Positions 1 to 6,020 of a stretch of DNA of 8,112 bases are shown here, piece by piece. Origin of the DNA: Candidatus Dormiibacterota bacterium. GTDB taxonomy: Bacteria > Chloroflexota > Dormibacteria > UBA8260. The position numbers and the translations under genes were made by a program. The DNA lies in contig CATPCA010000316.1 of assembly GCA_955652545.1 (NCBI GenBank), positions 1-8,112 of the forward strand, given 5' to 3'. The notes beneath the pieces are model-generated. The model ran no database searches, was not told the origin of the DNA, and saw nothing but the letters and a program-made list of their open reading frames with translations. How positions within the stretch are numbered: position 1 is the stretch's first letter; every line of letters begins with the position of its first letter.

Positions 1-182
1 ACGTCGGGCTGGTAGCCGCCGAGCTGCGCGCGCACACCTTCGGGCAGGGAAACCGCCAGCTCCCGCAGCTTGGCGTCGTCGCCGCGATCGACGACCAGCA
101 CGTCGTATCCCTCGGCGGCGAGGACCCTCGCGCACGCCGCGCCGCTGCGGCCGAGGCCGATGACAACTGCTCGGCGGCTCAC
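1..182 (-). CDS. murD: UDP-N-acetylmuramoylalanine--D-glutamate ligase, N-terminal part (cut by window edge)
   Basis: MurD is the cytoplasmic ATP-dependent ligase that adds D-glutamate to UDP-MurNAc-L-alanine in peptidoglycan precursor synthesis. Only the first 60 codons are in the window; the rest lies beyond position 1. The visible N-terminus has the Rossmann-like beta-strand and glycine loop expected of MurD domain 1: residues 5-16 read AVVIGLGRSGAA, followed by VLAAEGYDVLVVDRGDD (20-36), where the acidic residues end the second strand. The start is GTG (CAC at 180-182 on the plus strand), overlapping the TGA of mraY by 4 bp (GTGA). This implies translational coupling and co-transcription with the dcw genes. 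MurD directly after mraY is the normal dcw order and strengthens the call. Other Mur ligases share the fold, but position and the GLGRSG loop favour MurD. The ATP-binding and C-terminal domains cannot be checked here. Confidence 0.88.
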   Translation of the reverse strand, partial: MSRRAVVIGLGRSGAACARVLAAEGYDVLVVDRGDDAKLRELAVSLPEGVRAQLGGYQPD

Positions 183-1141
183 GCCACTGCCCCCCTCGAG
201 CGTGCATACAGGACAGTGAGGAATGTCCCCACCGCCGCCACCGCGGTGAAGCACGCCACCAGGCGCTGCTCGCGCAACCCCAGCTCCTCGAAGTGATGGT
301 GCAGAGGGCTGGCTCGCAGGATCCTGCGCTGGAACCGCCGGATCGCTGTCACGTTGATGATCACGCTGAGCGTCTCGGCGACGAACACGATACCCATCAG
401 CGGCAGCAGCCAGAGCAGGTGCAGCTCGGCGGCGACGGCCACGAGCGCGCAACCGAGCGCCAGCGACCCCGTGTCGCCCATGAAGACGCGTGCCGGGAAC
501 CAGTTGAAGACCAGGAACGCCAGCAGGCCACCGACGAGGGCGGCGCTGACGACCACTGCCGGCAGAGCGTGCTGGTGCAGGGCGATGGCGAGCAGCCCGG
601 CGAACACGACTGCCGCGCAACTCGCCGCGAGCCCGTCGACGCCGTCGGTGAGGTTGACCGCGTTGCTCACCGCGACCACGGCGACAATGCTCACCAGGAT
701 GATGCCCGCGCCGTGCAGATCGGGCGCGCCCAGCCCCGGGAAGGACTGCCGGGTGGCACCCACGACGTCCAGACCGATGCCCACCAGAAGGCCGATGAAC
801 GCTTGGAACACCAGCTTCTCGCGCACGCCGAGGCCGAACACGCCGCGGCCGTGGATGTTGGCGCGGTCATCGAGCACGCCGAGCAGCGCCCCTGCGGCGA
901 GCGCGAAGACCAGGACGAATCCCAGCCGGCTGCGGTCGAAGCCCAGCCAGGCGGCGGCGACGATGACGCAGAAGAGGACGCCCCCCATGGTCGGGGTGCC
1001 CTCCTTGACGACGTGCGTGGTCGGGCTGTACGACTGCACCCGCTGTCCCGCACCGTGGCGTGCCAGCTGCGTGATCAACAAGGGATAGAGGGCAACGCCC
1101 GCAATAAGCGCCAGGCCGAGCACCAGCGCAGCGTGCTTCAC
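179..1141 (-). CDS. mraY: Phospho-N-acetylmuramoyl-pentapeptide-transferase
   Basis: MraY is the polytopic membrane enzyme that transfers phospho-MurNAc-pentapeptide from UDP to undecaprenyl phosphate, making lipid I. The protein is 320 aa, close to the shorter MraY forms (about 320-360 aa). Family signatures are all present in order: KEGTPTMGG (46-54), the Asp pair LDD (90-92), NLTDGVDG (163-170), FMGDTGSLALG (230-240) and the His motif LHHHFEELG (290-298). Asp91, Asp92 and the Asp of MGDTG (233) match the catalytic and magnesium-binding acids of the family. Many hydrophobic stretches, for example 4-25, 73-90, 145-160, 178-220 and 240-272, fit about ten transmembrane helices. The start is GTG at 1141-1139, overlapping the ftsI TGA by 4 bp. 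The open frame extends upstream to 1558 but that part lies inside ftsI, is Arg/Gly-rich and lacks family similarity. murE and murF, usually just upstream, are missing. Confidence 0.96.
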   Translation of the reverse strand: MKHAALVLGLALIAGVALYPLLITQLARHGAGQRVQSYSPTTHVVKEGTPTMGGVLFCVIVAAAWLGFDRSRLGFVLVFALAAGALLGVLDDRANIHGRGVFGLGVREKLVFQAFIGLLVGIGLDVVGATRQSFPGLGAPDLHGAGIILVSIVAVVAVSNAVNLTDGVDGLAASCAAVVFAGLLAIALHQHALPAVVVSAALVGGLLAFLVFNWFPARVFMGDTGSLALGCALVAVAAELHLLWLLPLMGIVFVAETLSVIINVTAIRRFQRRILRASPLHHHFEELGLREQRLVACFTAVAAVGTFLTVLYARSRGAVA

Positions 1142-2901
1142 GGCAGGATGCGCCACTCGTCGATCGCCACCTGGGCGACCTGCTTCCAGACCGGCGCCGC
1201 CAGCGTTGCGCCGAAGCGCTCGACGCGCGTCTCGTGCGGGTAGTTGAGCACCACCAGCATCGTGAACTGAGGGTTCTTGGCAGGGAGGAAGCCGGCGAAC
1301 GACACCACAAGGTTGTTGCCGTAGCGCCCGTTCTCCGCGACGCTGGCGGTGCCGGTCTTGCCGGCCACCTGCCCTTTGAACGCTGGGATCTTGGCGAGCG
1401 AGCCCTCGGCGCCGCGGTCCTCGACCACCCCGGTCATCATCCGCGCCAGGGTGGCGGCGGCGGTGGTCGAGATCACCCGGCGGCTGGTTGGCTTGACCGC
1501 AGTCGATGTGCCGGTCGTGGGGTCGATGACGGCCTGGACCGCGTGCGGCTGCACCCACACACCGCCGTTGGCAACGGCGTTGACCGCAGCGAGGACCTCG
1601 ATCGGGGTCACCTGGATGTGCTGCCCGAAGGCCGCCTCGGCGAGGTCGAGCGGGCTCTGCGTGCTCTGGGGGGCAAGCGGCACATTCTGCTCACCGAACA
1701 CGTCGACGCCGGTCGGAGCGCCCACGCCGAACGCCAGCAGGTTGCTGTAGAACGCGCTGGGGCCCATCAGCTGACCGACCTTGATGGCGCCGTTGTTGAG
1801 CGACTCGTCGAGCACATACTGCATGTTGATGGTGCCGTGCGCGCGGTTGTCCCAGTCGTGGATGGTGGCACCGTCGATGGTCGTCGGGCCCTCGTTGAAG
1901 GTGTACCCCGGGGTGATCGCGTGCGTGTTGAGGCCGCCGGCGAAGGTGATCACCTTCTCCACCGACCCCGGCTCGTAGACGTTGGAGACGGCAACGTCGC
2001 GGAAGTCGGCCAGCGGTGAGCTCCAATAGGCGTTGGCGTCGTAGGTGGGCGCCTGCGCCCAGGCCTTGATCACGCCCGTCTTGGTGTCCATCATCATCAG
2101 CGTCCCCGACTCTGCCTGGGCGCTGGCCACCCCCTGCGCGAGTGCCTGTTCGGCCCAGTACTGCAGCGCTGAGTCGAGCCCCAGCTGAAGGTCCTGGCCG
2201 TTGCGGGCCGTCGCCTGCGGATCGTTGCTCAGCGTGATCGAGTTGCCGGCGACGTCACGCACGGTCGACTGGCGTCCGTCCTGCCCGTGCAGGGTCGAGT
2301 CGTAATAGGACTCGACCCCGTACTGACCGTGGCCGTTGCTGTCGACGTAGCCGAGGAGATTGGCGGCGAACGAGGCGCCCGGCAGCGGTGAGGGCTCGTA
2401 GACCCGCTGCTCGGAGGGTTCGACCACGATCCCGGGCAGGTCGAGCGCGGAGAGCCGGTCGCTCACATCCTGTGAGACCGCCTTGGCCAGGTACACGAAG
2501 CGGGTCGGCTCTGAGATGTGGCTCAAGATGGTGGTCTGGTCCGCCGACAGCACCGGAGCCAGCTGGCGGGCCACGTCGACGCGACTGGCCACCGAGATCA
2601 GTCCGGGGTCCGCATAGACGTCGTAGACGGTGCGGTTGCTGACCAGCACCCGTCCGGTGCTGTCGAGGATGCGGCCGCGCGTCGCCGGGATGACAACCGA
2701 CTTCTGGTGCAGTGCCGTTGCCTTGGCGGCCAGGGCCGTGTGCTGACCGATCTGCACGTCGAAGAGACGAACGGACACGGTAGCGGCCATGGCCGCGAAC
2801 GCCAGCGCCAGCCAGATGCTGCGGTGGCGGAAGTCCGGTGCCTCAGGGGCGAACCAACCGCGCACACCGGCCGGGGGCCCGTCGTTGCGGCGCCGGCTCA
2901 C
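1138..2901 (-). CDS. ftsI: Class B penicillin-binding protein, septal transpeptidase FtsI/PBP3-like
   Basis: This is a membrane-anchored D,D-transpeptidase that cross-links septal peptidoglycan in the divisome, probably as partner of the SEDS polymerase FtsW (not in the window). It has 587 aa: a short basic cytoplasmic tail, one transmembrane anchor at about 28-47, a PBP dimerisation/pedestal domain with the class B motif TRGRILDSTG (74-83), then the transpeptidase domain. The three active-site motifs are visible: SVEK (313-316, nucleophile Ser313 in YEPGSVEK), SLN (367-369) and KTGT (515-518). AFGQHIQVTPIEV (424-436) is also typical. No C-terminal PASTA domain is present; the protein ends 70 residues after KTG. 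The start is GTG at 2901-2899, overlapping the ftsL stop by 4 bp, and it is coupled downstream to mraY in the same way. The context (dcw cluster, next to ftsL) favours the division-specific enzyme over a sporulation or elongation class B PBP. Confidence 0.94.
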   Translation of the reverse strand: MSRRRNDGPPAGVRGWFAPEAPDFRHRSIWLALAFAAMAATVSVRLFDVQIGQHTALAAKATALHQKSVVIPATRGRILDSTGRVLVSNRTVYDVYADPGLISVASRVDVARQLAPVLSADQTTILSHISEPTRFVYLAKAVSQDVSDRLSALDLPGIVVEPSEQRVYEPSPLPGASFAANLLGYVDSNGHGQYGVESYYDSTLHGQDGRQSTVRDVAGNSITLSNDPQATARNGQDLQLGLDSALQYWAEQALAQGVASAQAESGTLMMMDTKTGVIKAWAQAPTYDANAYWSSPLADFRDVAVSNVYEPGSVEKVITFAGGLNTHAITPGYTFNEGPTTIDGATIHDWDNRAHGTINMQYVLDESLNNGAIKVGQLMGPSAFYSNLLAFGVGAPTGVDVFGEQNVPLAPQSTQSPLDLAEAAFGQHIQVTPIEVLAAVNAVANGGVWVQPHAVQAVIDPTTGTSTAVKPTSRRVISTTAAATLARMMTGVVEDRGAEGSLAKIPAFKGQVAGKTGTASVAENGRYGNNLVVSFAGFLPAKNPQFTMLVVLNYPHETRVERFGATLAAPVWKQVAQVAIDEWRILP

Positions 2902-3389
2902 TGTCCCGGGCCGTGGCTCGTGGACCGCACGCCGAAGGCGCCGCCGACGCTGGCAACGAACTGCTGCAGTGGGTCACCGCCACCCGGCTGGGTGGCGAGG
3001 AGCGGCGCCGGCGTGTTCACCACCGGCTTGAGCGGCACGTTGACGTACGACCAGTGCCCCGCCGGACGCATGCCCAGCTTCTGGGCCGCGGCGACGATGC
3101 GCTCGGCACTCTCCAGGCGCGCCAGCTCGTCGCCCAGCTCCGCGTCCTGGCCGTGCAGTTGCTGGTTCTGCTGGGACAGCAGCACCGCCTGGTACGTCGC
3201 CGAGGTGGTATGCGCGCTCTGGCTGACGTACGCGACGCCCACGCCGGCCAGCGCTGCGATCAGCGGCAGCAGCGGGAGCGGCGTGCGTGGACCGCCGCGG
3301 CGCAGCCGGGTCCGGCGCGCGCGCGGGTCGTCGAGCGGAACGCGGGCGATGTCGTCCGCGGGCAGTTGATGGGGTGTCTTTCTGGGCAA
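2898..3389 (-). CDS. ftsL: FtsL-like bitopic division protein
   Basis: A 163-aa protein between rsmH and ftsI, the standard position of ftsL. Sequence similarity in this family is weak, so the call rests on position and topology. A basic, Arg-rich cytoplasmic N-terminus (1-35) is followed by one transmembrane helix (about 38-56, LPLLPLIAALAGVGVAYVS). Next comes a predicted coiled coil rich in Gln, Leu, Glu and Ala (about 64-105), and then AAQKLGMRPAGHWSYVNVP (101-119), which resembles the 'A.KLGM' turn common to FtsL/DivIC proteins. The C-terminal tail (120-163) is Pro/Gly-rich. FtsL forms a complex with FtsB/DivIC and FtsQ/DivIB that activates FtsI-FtsW. The start chosen is TTG at 3389-3387. 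It is the only initiator-like codon before the membrane helix and has GGAG nine bases upstream. The frame is open to 3701, but that part overlaps rsmH and lacks family features. The stop overlaps the ftsI GTG. Confidence 0.8.
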   Translation of the reverse strand: MPRKTPHQLPADDIARVPLDDPRARRTRLRRGGPRTPLPLLPLIAALAGVGVAYVSQSAHTTSATYQAVLLSQQNQQLHGQDAELGDELARLESAERIVAAAQKLGMRPAGHWSYVNVPLKPVVNTPAPLLATQPGGGDPLQQFVASVGGAFGVRSTSHGPGQ

Positions 3390-3398
3390 GGCCCGGGT

Positions 3399-3402
3399 CT
3401 CC
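3399..3402 (-). promoter_or_regulatory. Ribosome binding site that decides the ftsL TTG start
   Basis: On the minus strand GGAG (3402-3399) lies nine bases before TTG at 3389. It is the best Shine-Dalgarno match in the 67-bp gap between rsmH and ftsL. It supports TTG as the true start of ftsL, where no ATG or GTG is available before the membrane segment. Confidence 0.6.
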
Positions 3403-3456
3403 GTATAGGTGAGGCGAAGGCTGGGTGACGGGAACGGACGGGCGAGGGCGGCGCGC

Positions 3457-4464
3457 TCAGCGCGCGTCGTCGAGCTTCTCGGCGATGCGGAGCCGGGCGG
3501 AGCGGGCTCGCGGATTGGTCGCGAGCTCGGCGGCGTCGGGCTTGATCGCCTTGCGGCTGAGGAGGAGAAGAGAGGCCCGGTGAGCGCAGGTGCAGTGTGT
3601 CTGTTGGGGCGGACATAGACAGTTCTGTGCTGCGACGTGGAGTGCGTTCTTGACAATGGTGTCCTCGAGGGAGTGGAAGGAGACAACCCCAAGACGCCCA
3701 CCGGGCCGGATGATGCGAATTGCTGCCTGCAGTCCCGCGGTGAGGCTCTCCAACTCGTGGTTGACCTCGATGCGGAGCGCCTGGAATGTTCGCGTTGCCG
3801 GGTGGATCCGCTTCGGCCAGAAGCGACGCGGTATGGTCCGCTCGACCATCTCGCTCAACTGCGCCGTGGTGGTGATGGGACGCTGGCCGCGGCTGCGGAC
3901 GATCGCCGCGGCGATCCCGCGGGCGAAACGCTCGTCGCCGTAGGTGCGGATCAATGCCGCAAGGTCAGCCTCGGGCCACTCATTGACGATGTTCGCCGCG
4001 CTGGCGCCGGATTGCGGATCCATGCGCATGTCGAGCGGCCCCGGCTGGCGGAAGCTGAAGCCGCGCTGCGGGTCGTCGAGCTGCACTGAGCTGATGCCGA
4101 GGTCGAGCACGACGCCGTCGACACTCGAGATGTGGTGCTCCGCGGCGATCGACTCCATGTCGGCGAAGTCGCCGTGGGCTGGGATCACCGCGTCGCCACG
4201 GTCTGAGAAGCGTCGCCGCGCCAGCGCCACGGCGGCGGGATCGCGGTCGATCGCGAGGATGCGCCCGCCGGGGAGGACGCGCTCGACGAACGCGGCGACG
4301 TAGCCTCCGGCACCGAGGGTGCCGTCGATGTACGTCTGCCCCGGGCGGGGCTGCAGGCTCTCTATGAGGGGGTGTAGAAGGACCGGCCGGTGACCCGACG
4401 CCTCAGGCGTCGACCCACCGGGCGTGGCAGTCGCGTCGTCGTCCATGCCGGCCACGATCGCCAT
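3457..4464 (-). CDS. rsmH: 16S rRNA (cytosine(1402)-N(4))-methyltransferase RsmH
   Basis: RsmH (MraW) uses S-adenosylmethionine to N4-methylate C1402 in the decoding centre of 16S rRNA. The 335-aa protein has the family's motifs in order: HRPVLLHPLIESL (25-37), the SAM-binding loop DGTLGAGGY (47-55), AIDRDP (71-76) at the second strand, DLGISSVQLDDPQRGFSF (121-138), MRMDP (146-150), HPATRTFQALRI (221-232) and VVSFHSLED (260-268). A Cys pair pattern, CLCP (282-285) and CTC (291-293), typical of many RsmH proteins, and the C-terminal RSARLRIAEK are present. The length is slightly above the usual 310-320 aa because of an N-terminal extension of about 24 residues. The start is ATG at 4464, preceded by an AAAAGAG purine stretch five bases upstream. 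A second ATG at 4446 (Met7) is possible but has a poorer upstream region. It lies 36 bp downstream of mraZ in the same operon. Confidence 0.96.
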   Translation of the reverse strand: MAIVAGMDDDATATPGGSTPEASGHRPVLLHPLIESLQPRPGQTYIDGTLGAGGYVAAFVERVLPGGRILAIDRDPAAVALARRRFSDRGDAVIPAHGDFADMESIAAEHHISSVDGVVLDLGISSVQLDDPQRGFSFRQPGPLDMRMDPQSGASAANIVNEWPEADLAALIRTYGDERFARGIAAAIVRSRGQRPITTTAQLSEMVERTIPRRFWPKRIHPATRTFQALRIEVNHELESLTAGLQAAIRIIRPGGRLGVVSFHSLEDTIVKNALHVAAQNCLCPPQQTHCTCAHRASLLLLSRKAIKPDAAELATNPRARSARLRIAEKLDDAR

Positions 4465-4500
4465 GGAAACTCTTTTCGTCTCTTGCGGGGATGACTGCGC

Positions 4501-4953
4501 TCACGCGCGCTCGTCCGGGACAACCGGCCCGGAGCGACCGACGCGATCGCCCAGCTCGGTGAAGGTCTGCGCGTCCAGCCCTCCACGTTCGGCGTCCCAC
4601 ACTGCGTCTCCAACGATCTCCACCACGTTGGAGACGCCGACGAAGACGGCGTGGTCCTCGATCTGCGCGAAGCTGCGGTGTTCGGGGGTCAGCAGGATGC
4701 GGCCCTGGGCATCGACCTCGACCTCGCGCGCGCCGGCGTAGAGGTGGCGCATGTAGAGGCGTGCGTCGGCCGAGCTTTCGGCGGTCAGCCTGAAGTGCTG
4801 CTCGTGCTCCTGCCATTCCTGGGCGGGCCGGATCACGAGACGGTTCTCTGCGCCGGGGGCGACCACCGCGCCGGCGAGGTCGCGGCGGAACTGCGCAGGG
4901 AGGGCGACACGACCCTTGGAGTCGACGGCATGGCGGAAGCTCCCGTAGAACAC
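4501..4953 (-). CDS. mraZ: Transcriptional regulator MraZ
   Basis: MraZ is the first gene of most dcw clusters. It is a DNA-binding protein with two AbrB-like half domains that forms ring oligomers and represses its own operon by binding repeated TGGG elements. The 150-aa protein shows both repeats: MFYGSFRHAVDSKGRVALPA (1-20, then QFR) and DAQGRILLTPEHR (81-93), each with the D-x-[KQ]-GR-[VI]-x-[LI] core. The length is at the family norm of about 145. The start is GTG at 4953-4951; the conserved N-terminal MF-x-G fixes it, although only a weak GGA Shine-Dalgarno is seen upstream. The C-terminal 25 residues are poorly conserved in the family and carry no recognised motif. Upstream lie a promoter and three GTGG repeats at 10-bp spacing, consistent with autoregulation. 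Confidence 0.96.
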   Translation of the reverse strand: MFYGSFRHAVDSKGRVALPAQFRRDLAGAVVAPGAENRLVIRPAQEWQEHEQHFRLTAESSADARLYMRHLYAGAREVEVDAQGRILLTPEHRSFAQIEDHAVFVGVSNVVEIVGDAVWDAERGGLDAQTFTELGDRVGRSGPVVPDERA

Positions 4954-5010
4954 GTCTCAGGTCCGCTTGTCACGTCGCTGCCGCCGGTTGCGCACATTCG
5001 TTGCCCCTTG

Positions 5011-5036
5011 CCCCACTTTTCACCACTTCGCCCCAC
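5011..5036 (-). promoter_or_regulatory. Probable MraZ operator: GTGGGG repeats at 10-bp spacing
   Basis: Read on the minus strand, GTGGGG starts at 5036, GTGGTG at 5026 and GTGGGG at 5016. These are three copies in exact 10-bp register, with a degenerate fourth (GGGCAA) at 5006. MraZ is known to bind short TGGG-type direct repeats separated by about 5 bp just upstream of its gene, so spacing and position match. The repeats lie 57-83 bp before the mraZ start and directly after the predicted promoter, where bound MraZ would block transcription start or clearance. Binding itself is inferred. Confidence 0.82.
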
Positions 5037-5047
5037 CAATGGCCGGA

Positions 5048-5076
5048 AAGGTAGCAGTCCGAACACAACGCGTCAA
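5048..5076 (-). promoter_or_regulatory. Sigma70-type promoter of the mraZ (dcw) operon
   Basis: On the minus strand TTGACG (5076-5071, five of six matches to the -35 consensus) is followed after exactly 17 bp by TACCTT (5053-5048). The latter keeps the most conserved first, second and last positions of the -10 box. The predicted start is near 5040, giving a leader of about 88 nt that contains the MraZ repeats. No competing promoter is seen closer to mraZ. Confidence 0.65.
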
Positions 5077-5080
5077 TGCG

Positions 5081-5095
5081 AACAGATGTGCTGTT
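5081..5095. promoter_or_regulatory. Inverted repeat AACAG-N5-CTGTT between divergent promoters
   Basis: A 15-bp sequence with perfect 5-bp arms (plus strand AACAG 5081-5085, CTGTT 5091-5095) sits just upstream of the mraZ -35 box and 25-39 bp upstream of the rnpB -10 box. It could be an operator for a dimeric regulator affecting either direction. No regulator is assigned, and 5-bp arms can arise by chance. Confidence 0.3.
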
Positions 5096-5119
5096 ACATC
5101 CGTTCACAGCGTTCGCGCC

Positions 5120-5125
5120 TAAAAT
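5120..5125 (+). promoter_or_regulatory. -10 box of rnpB
   Basis: TAAAAT matches the -10 consensus at five of six positions, in an otherwise GC-rich stretch. It ends six bases before the first base of the P1 helix at 5132. Transcription would therefore start at, or within a base or so of, the mature 5' end, and little or no 5' processing would be needed. No convincing -35 hexamer is found at 16-18 bp spacing; TTACAT (5094-5099) is 20 bp away. Confidence 0.6.
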
Positions 5126-5131
5126 CGGCGG

Positions 5132-5531
5132 GCAAGCCGGCCGGACGGCCGCGGGCGCTTGTCGTCCGAGGAAAGTCCGGGCTCCACAGAGCAGGGCGCT
5201 GGGCAACACCCAGTCGGGGTGACCCGAAGGAGAGTGCCACAGAAATGACACAGCCGGGGCGAGAGCCGCGGCAACGGTGAAATGGTGGGGTAAGAGCCCA
5301 CCGGCGGCCGGGTGACCGGCCGGCCAGGTAAACCCCGTCCGGAGCAAGGCCGAACAGGGACGGGCGGCTTGCCGCCCAGGGGCTGCTCGCTCCATGTCCC
5401 GGGTAAGGCCGCTGGAGGCGCCGGGCAATCGGCGTCGTAGATGGATGGCCGTCCCCCGCCGCCGGGGAGCGGCGACCTGCGGGTCGTCAAGAAAGCGGCG
5501 GGGACAGAACCCGGCTTACAGGCCGGCTTGC
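5132..5531 (+). ncRNA. rnpB: RNase P RNA, bacterial type A
   Basis: This is the catalytic RNA of RNase P, which cleaves the 5' leader from precursor tRNAs. Ends were set by the P1 helix: GCAAGCCGGCC (5132-5142) pairs perfectly with GGCCGGCTTGC (5521-5531), giving about 400 nt. The universal core is clear: GAGGAAAGTCCGGGCTCC (5168-5185, P4 5' strand region), GGTAAGAGCCCACCGG (about 5289-5304), GGAGCAAGGCCGAACAGGG (5341-5359), the L15 loop GGTAA (5402-5406) that pairs with tRNA CCA, GTAGATGGATGGCCGTCC (about 5437-5454) and ACAGAACCCGGCTTACA (5504-5520, P4 3' strand). P2 forms from GGACGGCC (5143-5150) and GGCCGTCC (5447-5454). Only 17 nt separate P2 from the P4 region, so P3 is very short. An extra helix fits P19, with CCCGCCGC (5455-5462) pairing GCGGCGGG (5495-5502) around an inner hairpin. 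The start lies six bases after a -10 box. Confidence 0.97.
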
Positions 5532-5555
5532 ACGCTCCCCACCCACCGCGGCGCC

Positions 5556-6020
5556 TCACTCCAACGGCAGCACCGCCTGGCCGGGGTCCACCGGCGGTGC
5601 GTTGGCAAGCTGACGCGCCACCGCCGCGACGGCGAGCTCGTCGACGCGCTCATTGCCCGGTTCCCCGCTGTGGCCGCGCACGTGCTCGAACACCACACGG
5701 CCGTCGACGAGCGCGTCGATGCCCGGGAAGAGGTCGAGGTTGGCCTTGCGCTTCCAGCGGCGCAGCAGCCAGTTGATGACACCGAGGCTGTCGGTGCGCA
5801 CCACGATCCGCCAGTCGGGGTCCTCCCCGATGCGTGCCCTCACCGCGCGCAGCCCCTCGCGCACTGCCTTGAGCTCCTCGCGGTTGTTGGTGGTCATGGG
5901 CTCAGCACCCGCGGCCTCCTCGATGGACCCGTCGGGCCACTCGATGCGATACGCCCAGGCCCCGGCGCCGGGATTGCCCGAGCACGCTCCGTCGGTGTAG
6001 ACGACGACGGTGCGACTCAC
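5556..6020 (-). CDS. rnhA: Ribonuclease HI
   Basis: RNase HI cuts the RNA strand of RNA-DNA hybrids, removing R-loops and primer remnants in the cytoplasm. The 154-aa length equals that of the classic single-domain enzyme. Visible family features are YTDGACSGNPG (8-18, catalytic Asp10), TTNNREEL (43-50, catalytic Glu49), RTDSLGVINWL (75-85, Asp77), a basic handle-like region RRWKRKANLDLF (87-98), and HVRGHSGEPGNERVDELA (113-130, His117 and Asp127). All four metal-binding carboxylates are present. The start is GTG at 6020-6018, overlapping the TGA of the zinc-ribbon gene by 4 bp, so it is the last gene of the trpD operon. It ends only 24 bp from the 3' end of rnpB on the opposite strand, with no obvious intrinsic terminator between. 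There is no C-terminal phosphatase fusion of the kind seen in some actinobacteria. Confidence 0.96.
   Translation of the reverse strand: MSRTVVVYTDGACSGNPGAGAWAYRIEWPDGSIEEAAGAEPMTTNNREELKAVREGLRAVRARIGEDPDWRIVVRTDSLGVINWLLRRWKRKANLDLFPGIDALVDGRVVFEHVRGHSGEPGNERVDELAVAAVARQLANAPPVDPGQAVLPLE

Noticed and set aside
293..1243. Long plus-strand open frames opposite mraY and ftsI (also 1234-2019, 2518-3369 and 2838-3428)
   Set aside because: These are shadow frames in GC-rich coding DNA, with biased His/Arg/Asp or Ser/Thr/Arg composition and no recognisable motif. The minus-strand frames are clearly the real genes.
1142..1558. N-terminal extension of the mraY reading frame up to 1558
   Set aside because: It lies wholly inside ftsI in another frame, is Arg/Gly/Pro-rich with no membrane segment, and MraY family similarity begins at the GTG at 1141.
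3390..3701. N-terminal extension of the ftsL reading frame up to 3701
   Set aside because: It overlaps the 3' end of rsmH and has low-complexity Ser/Pro/Arg composition. A TTG with a Shine-Dalgarno at 3389 is a better start.
1979..4637. Shared 12-mer ACGTTGGAGACG in ftsI (about 1979) and mraZ (about 4625)
   Set aside because: Both copies encode a VSNV peptide in coding frame. This is coincidence of codon choice, with no extended repeat around it.
5081..5116. LexA/SOS box in the mraZ/rnpB intergenic region
   Set aside because: GAAC and GTTC elements are present, but not with the GAAC-N4-GTTC spacing that an actinobacterial or Bacillus-type LexA box needs.
5593..5625. Hairpin GGCGGTG/CACCGCC as a terminator for rnpB
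   Set aside because: It lies inside the rnhA coding sequence about 60 bp past rnpB, has a 19-nt loop and no T run, so it is not supported as an intrinsic terminator.
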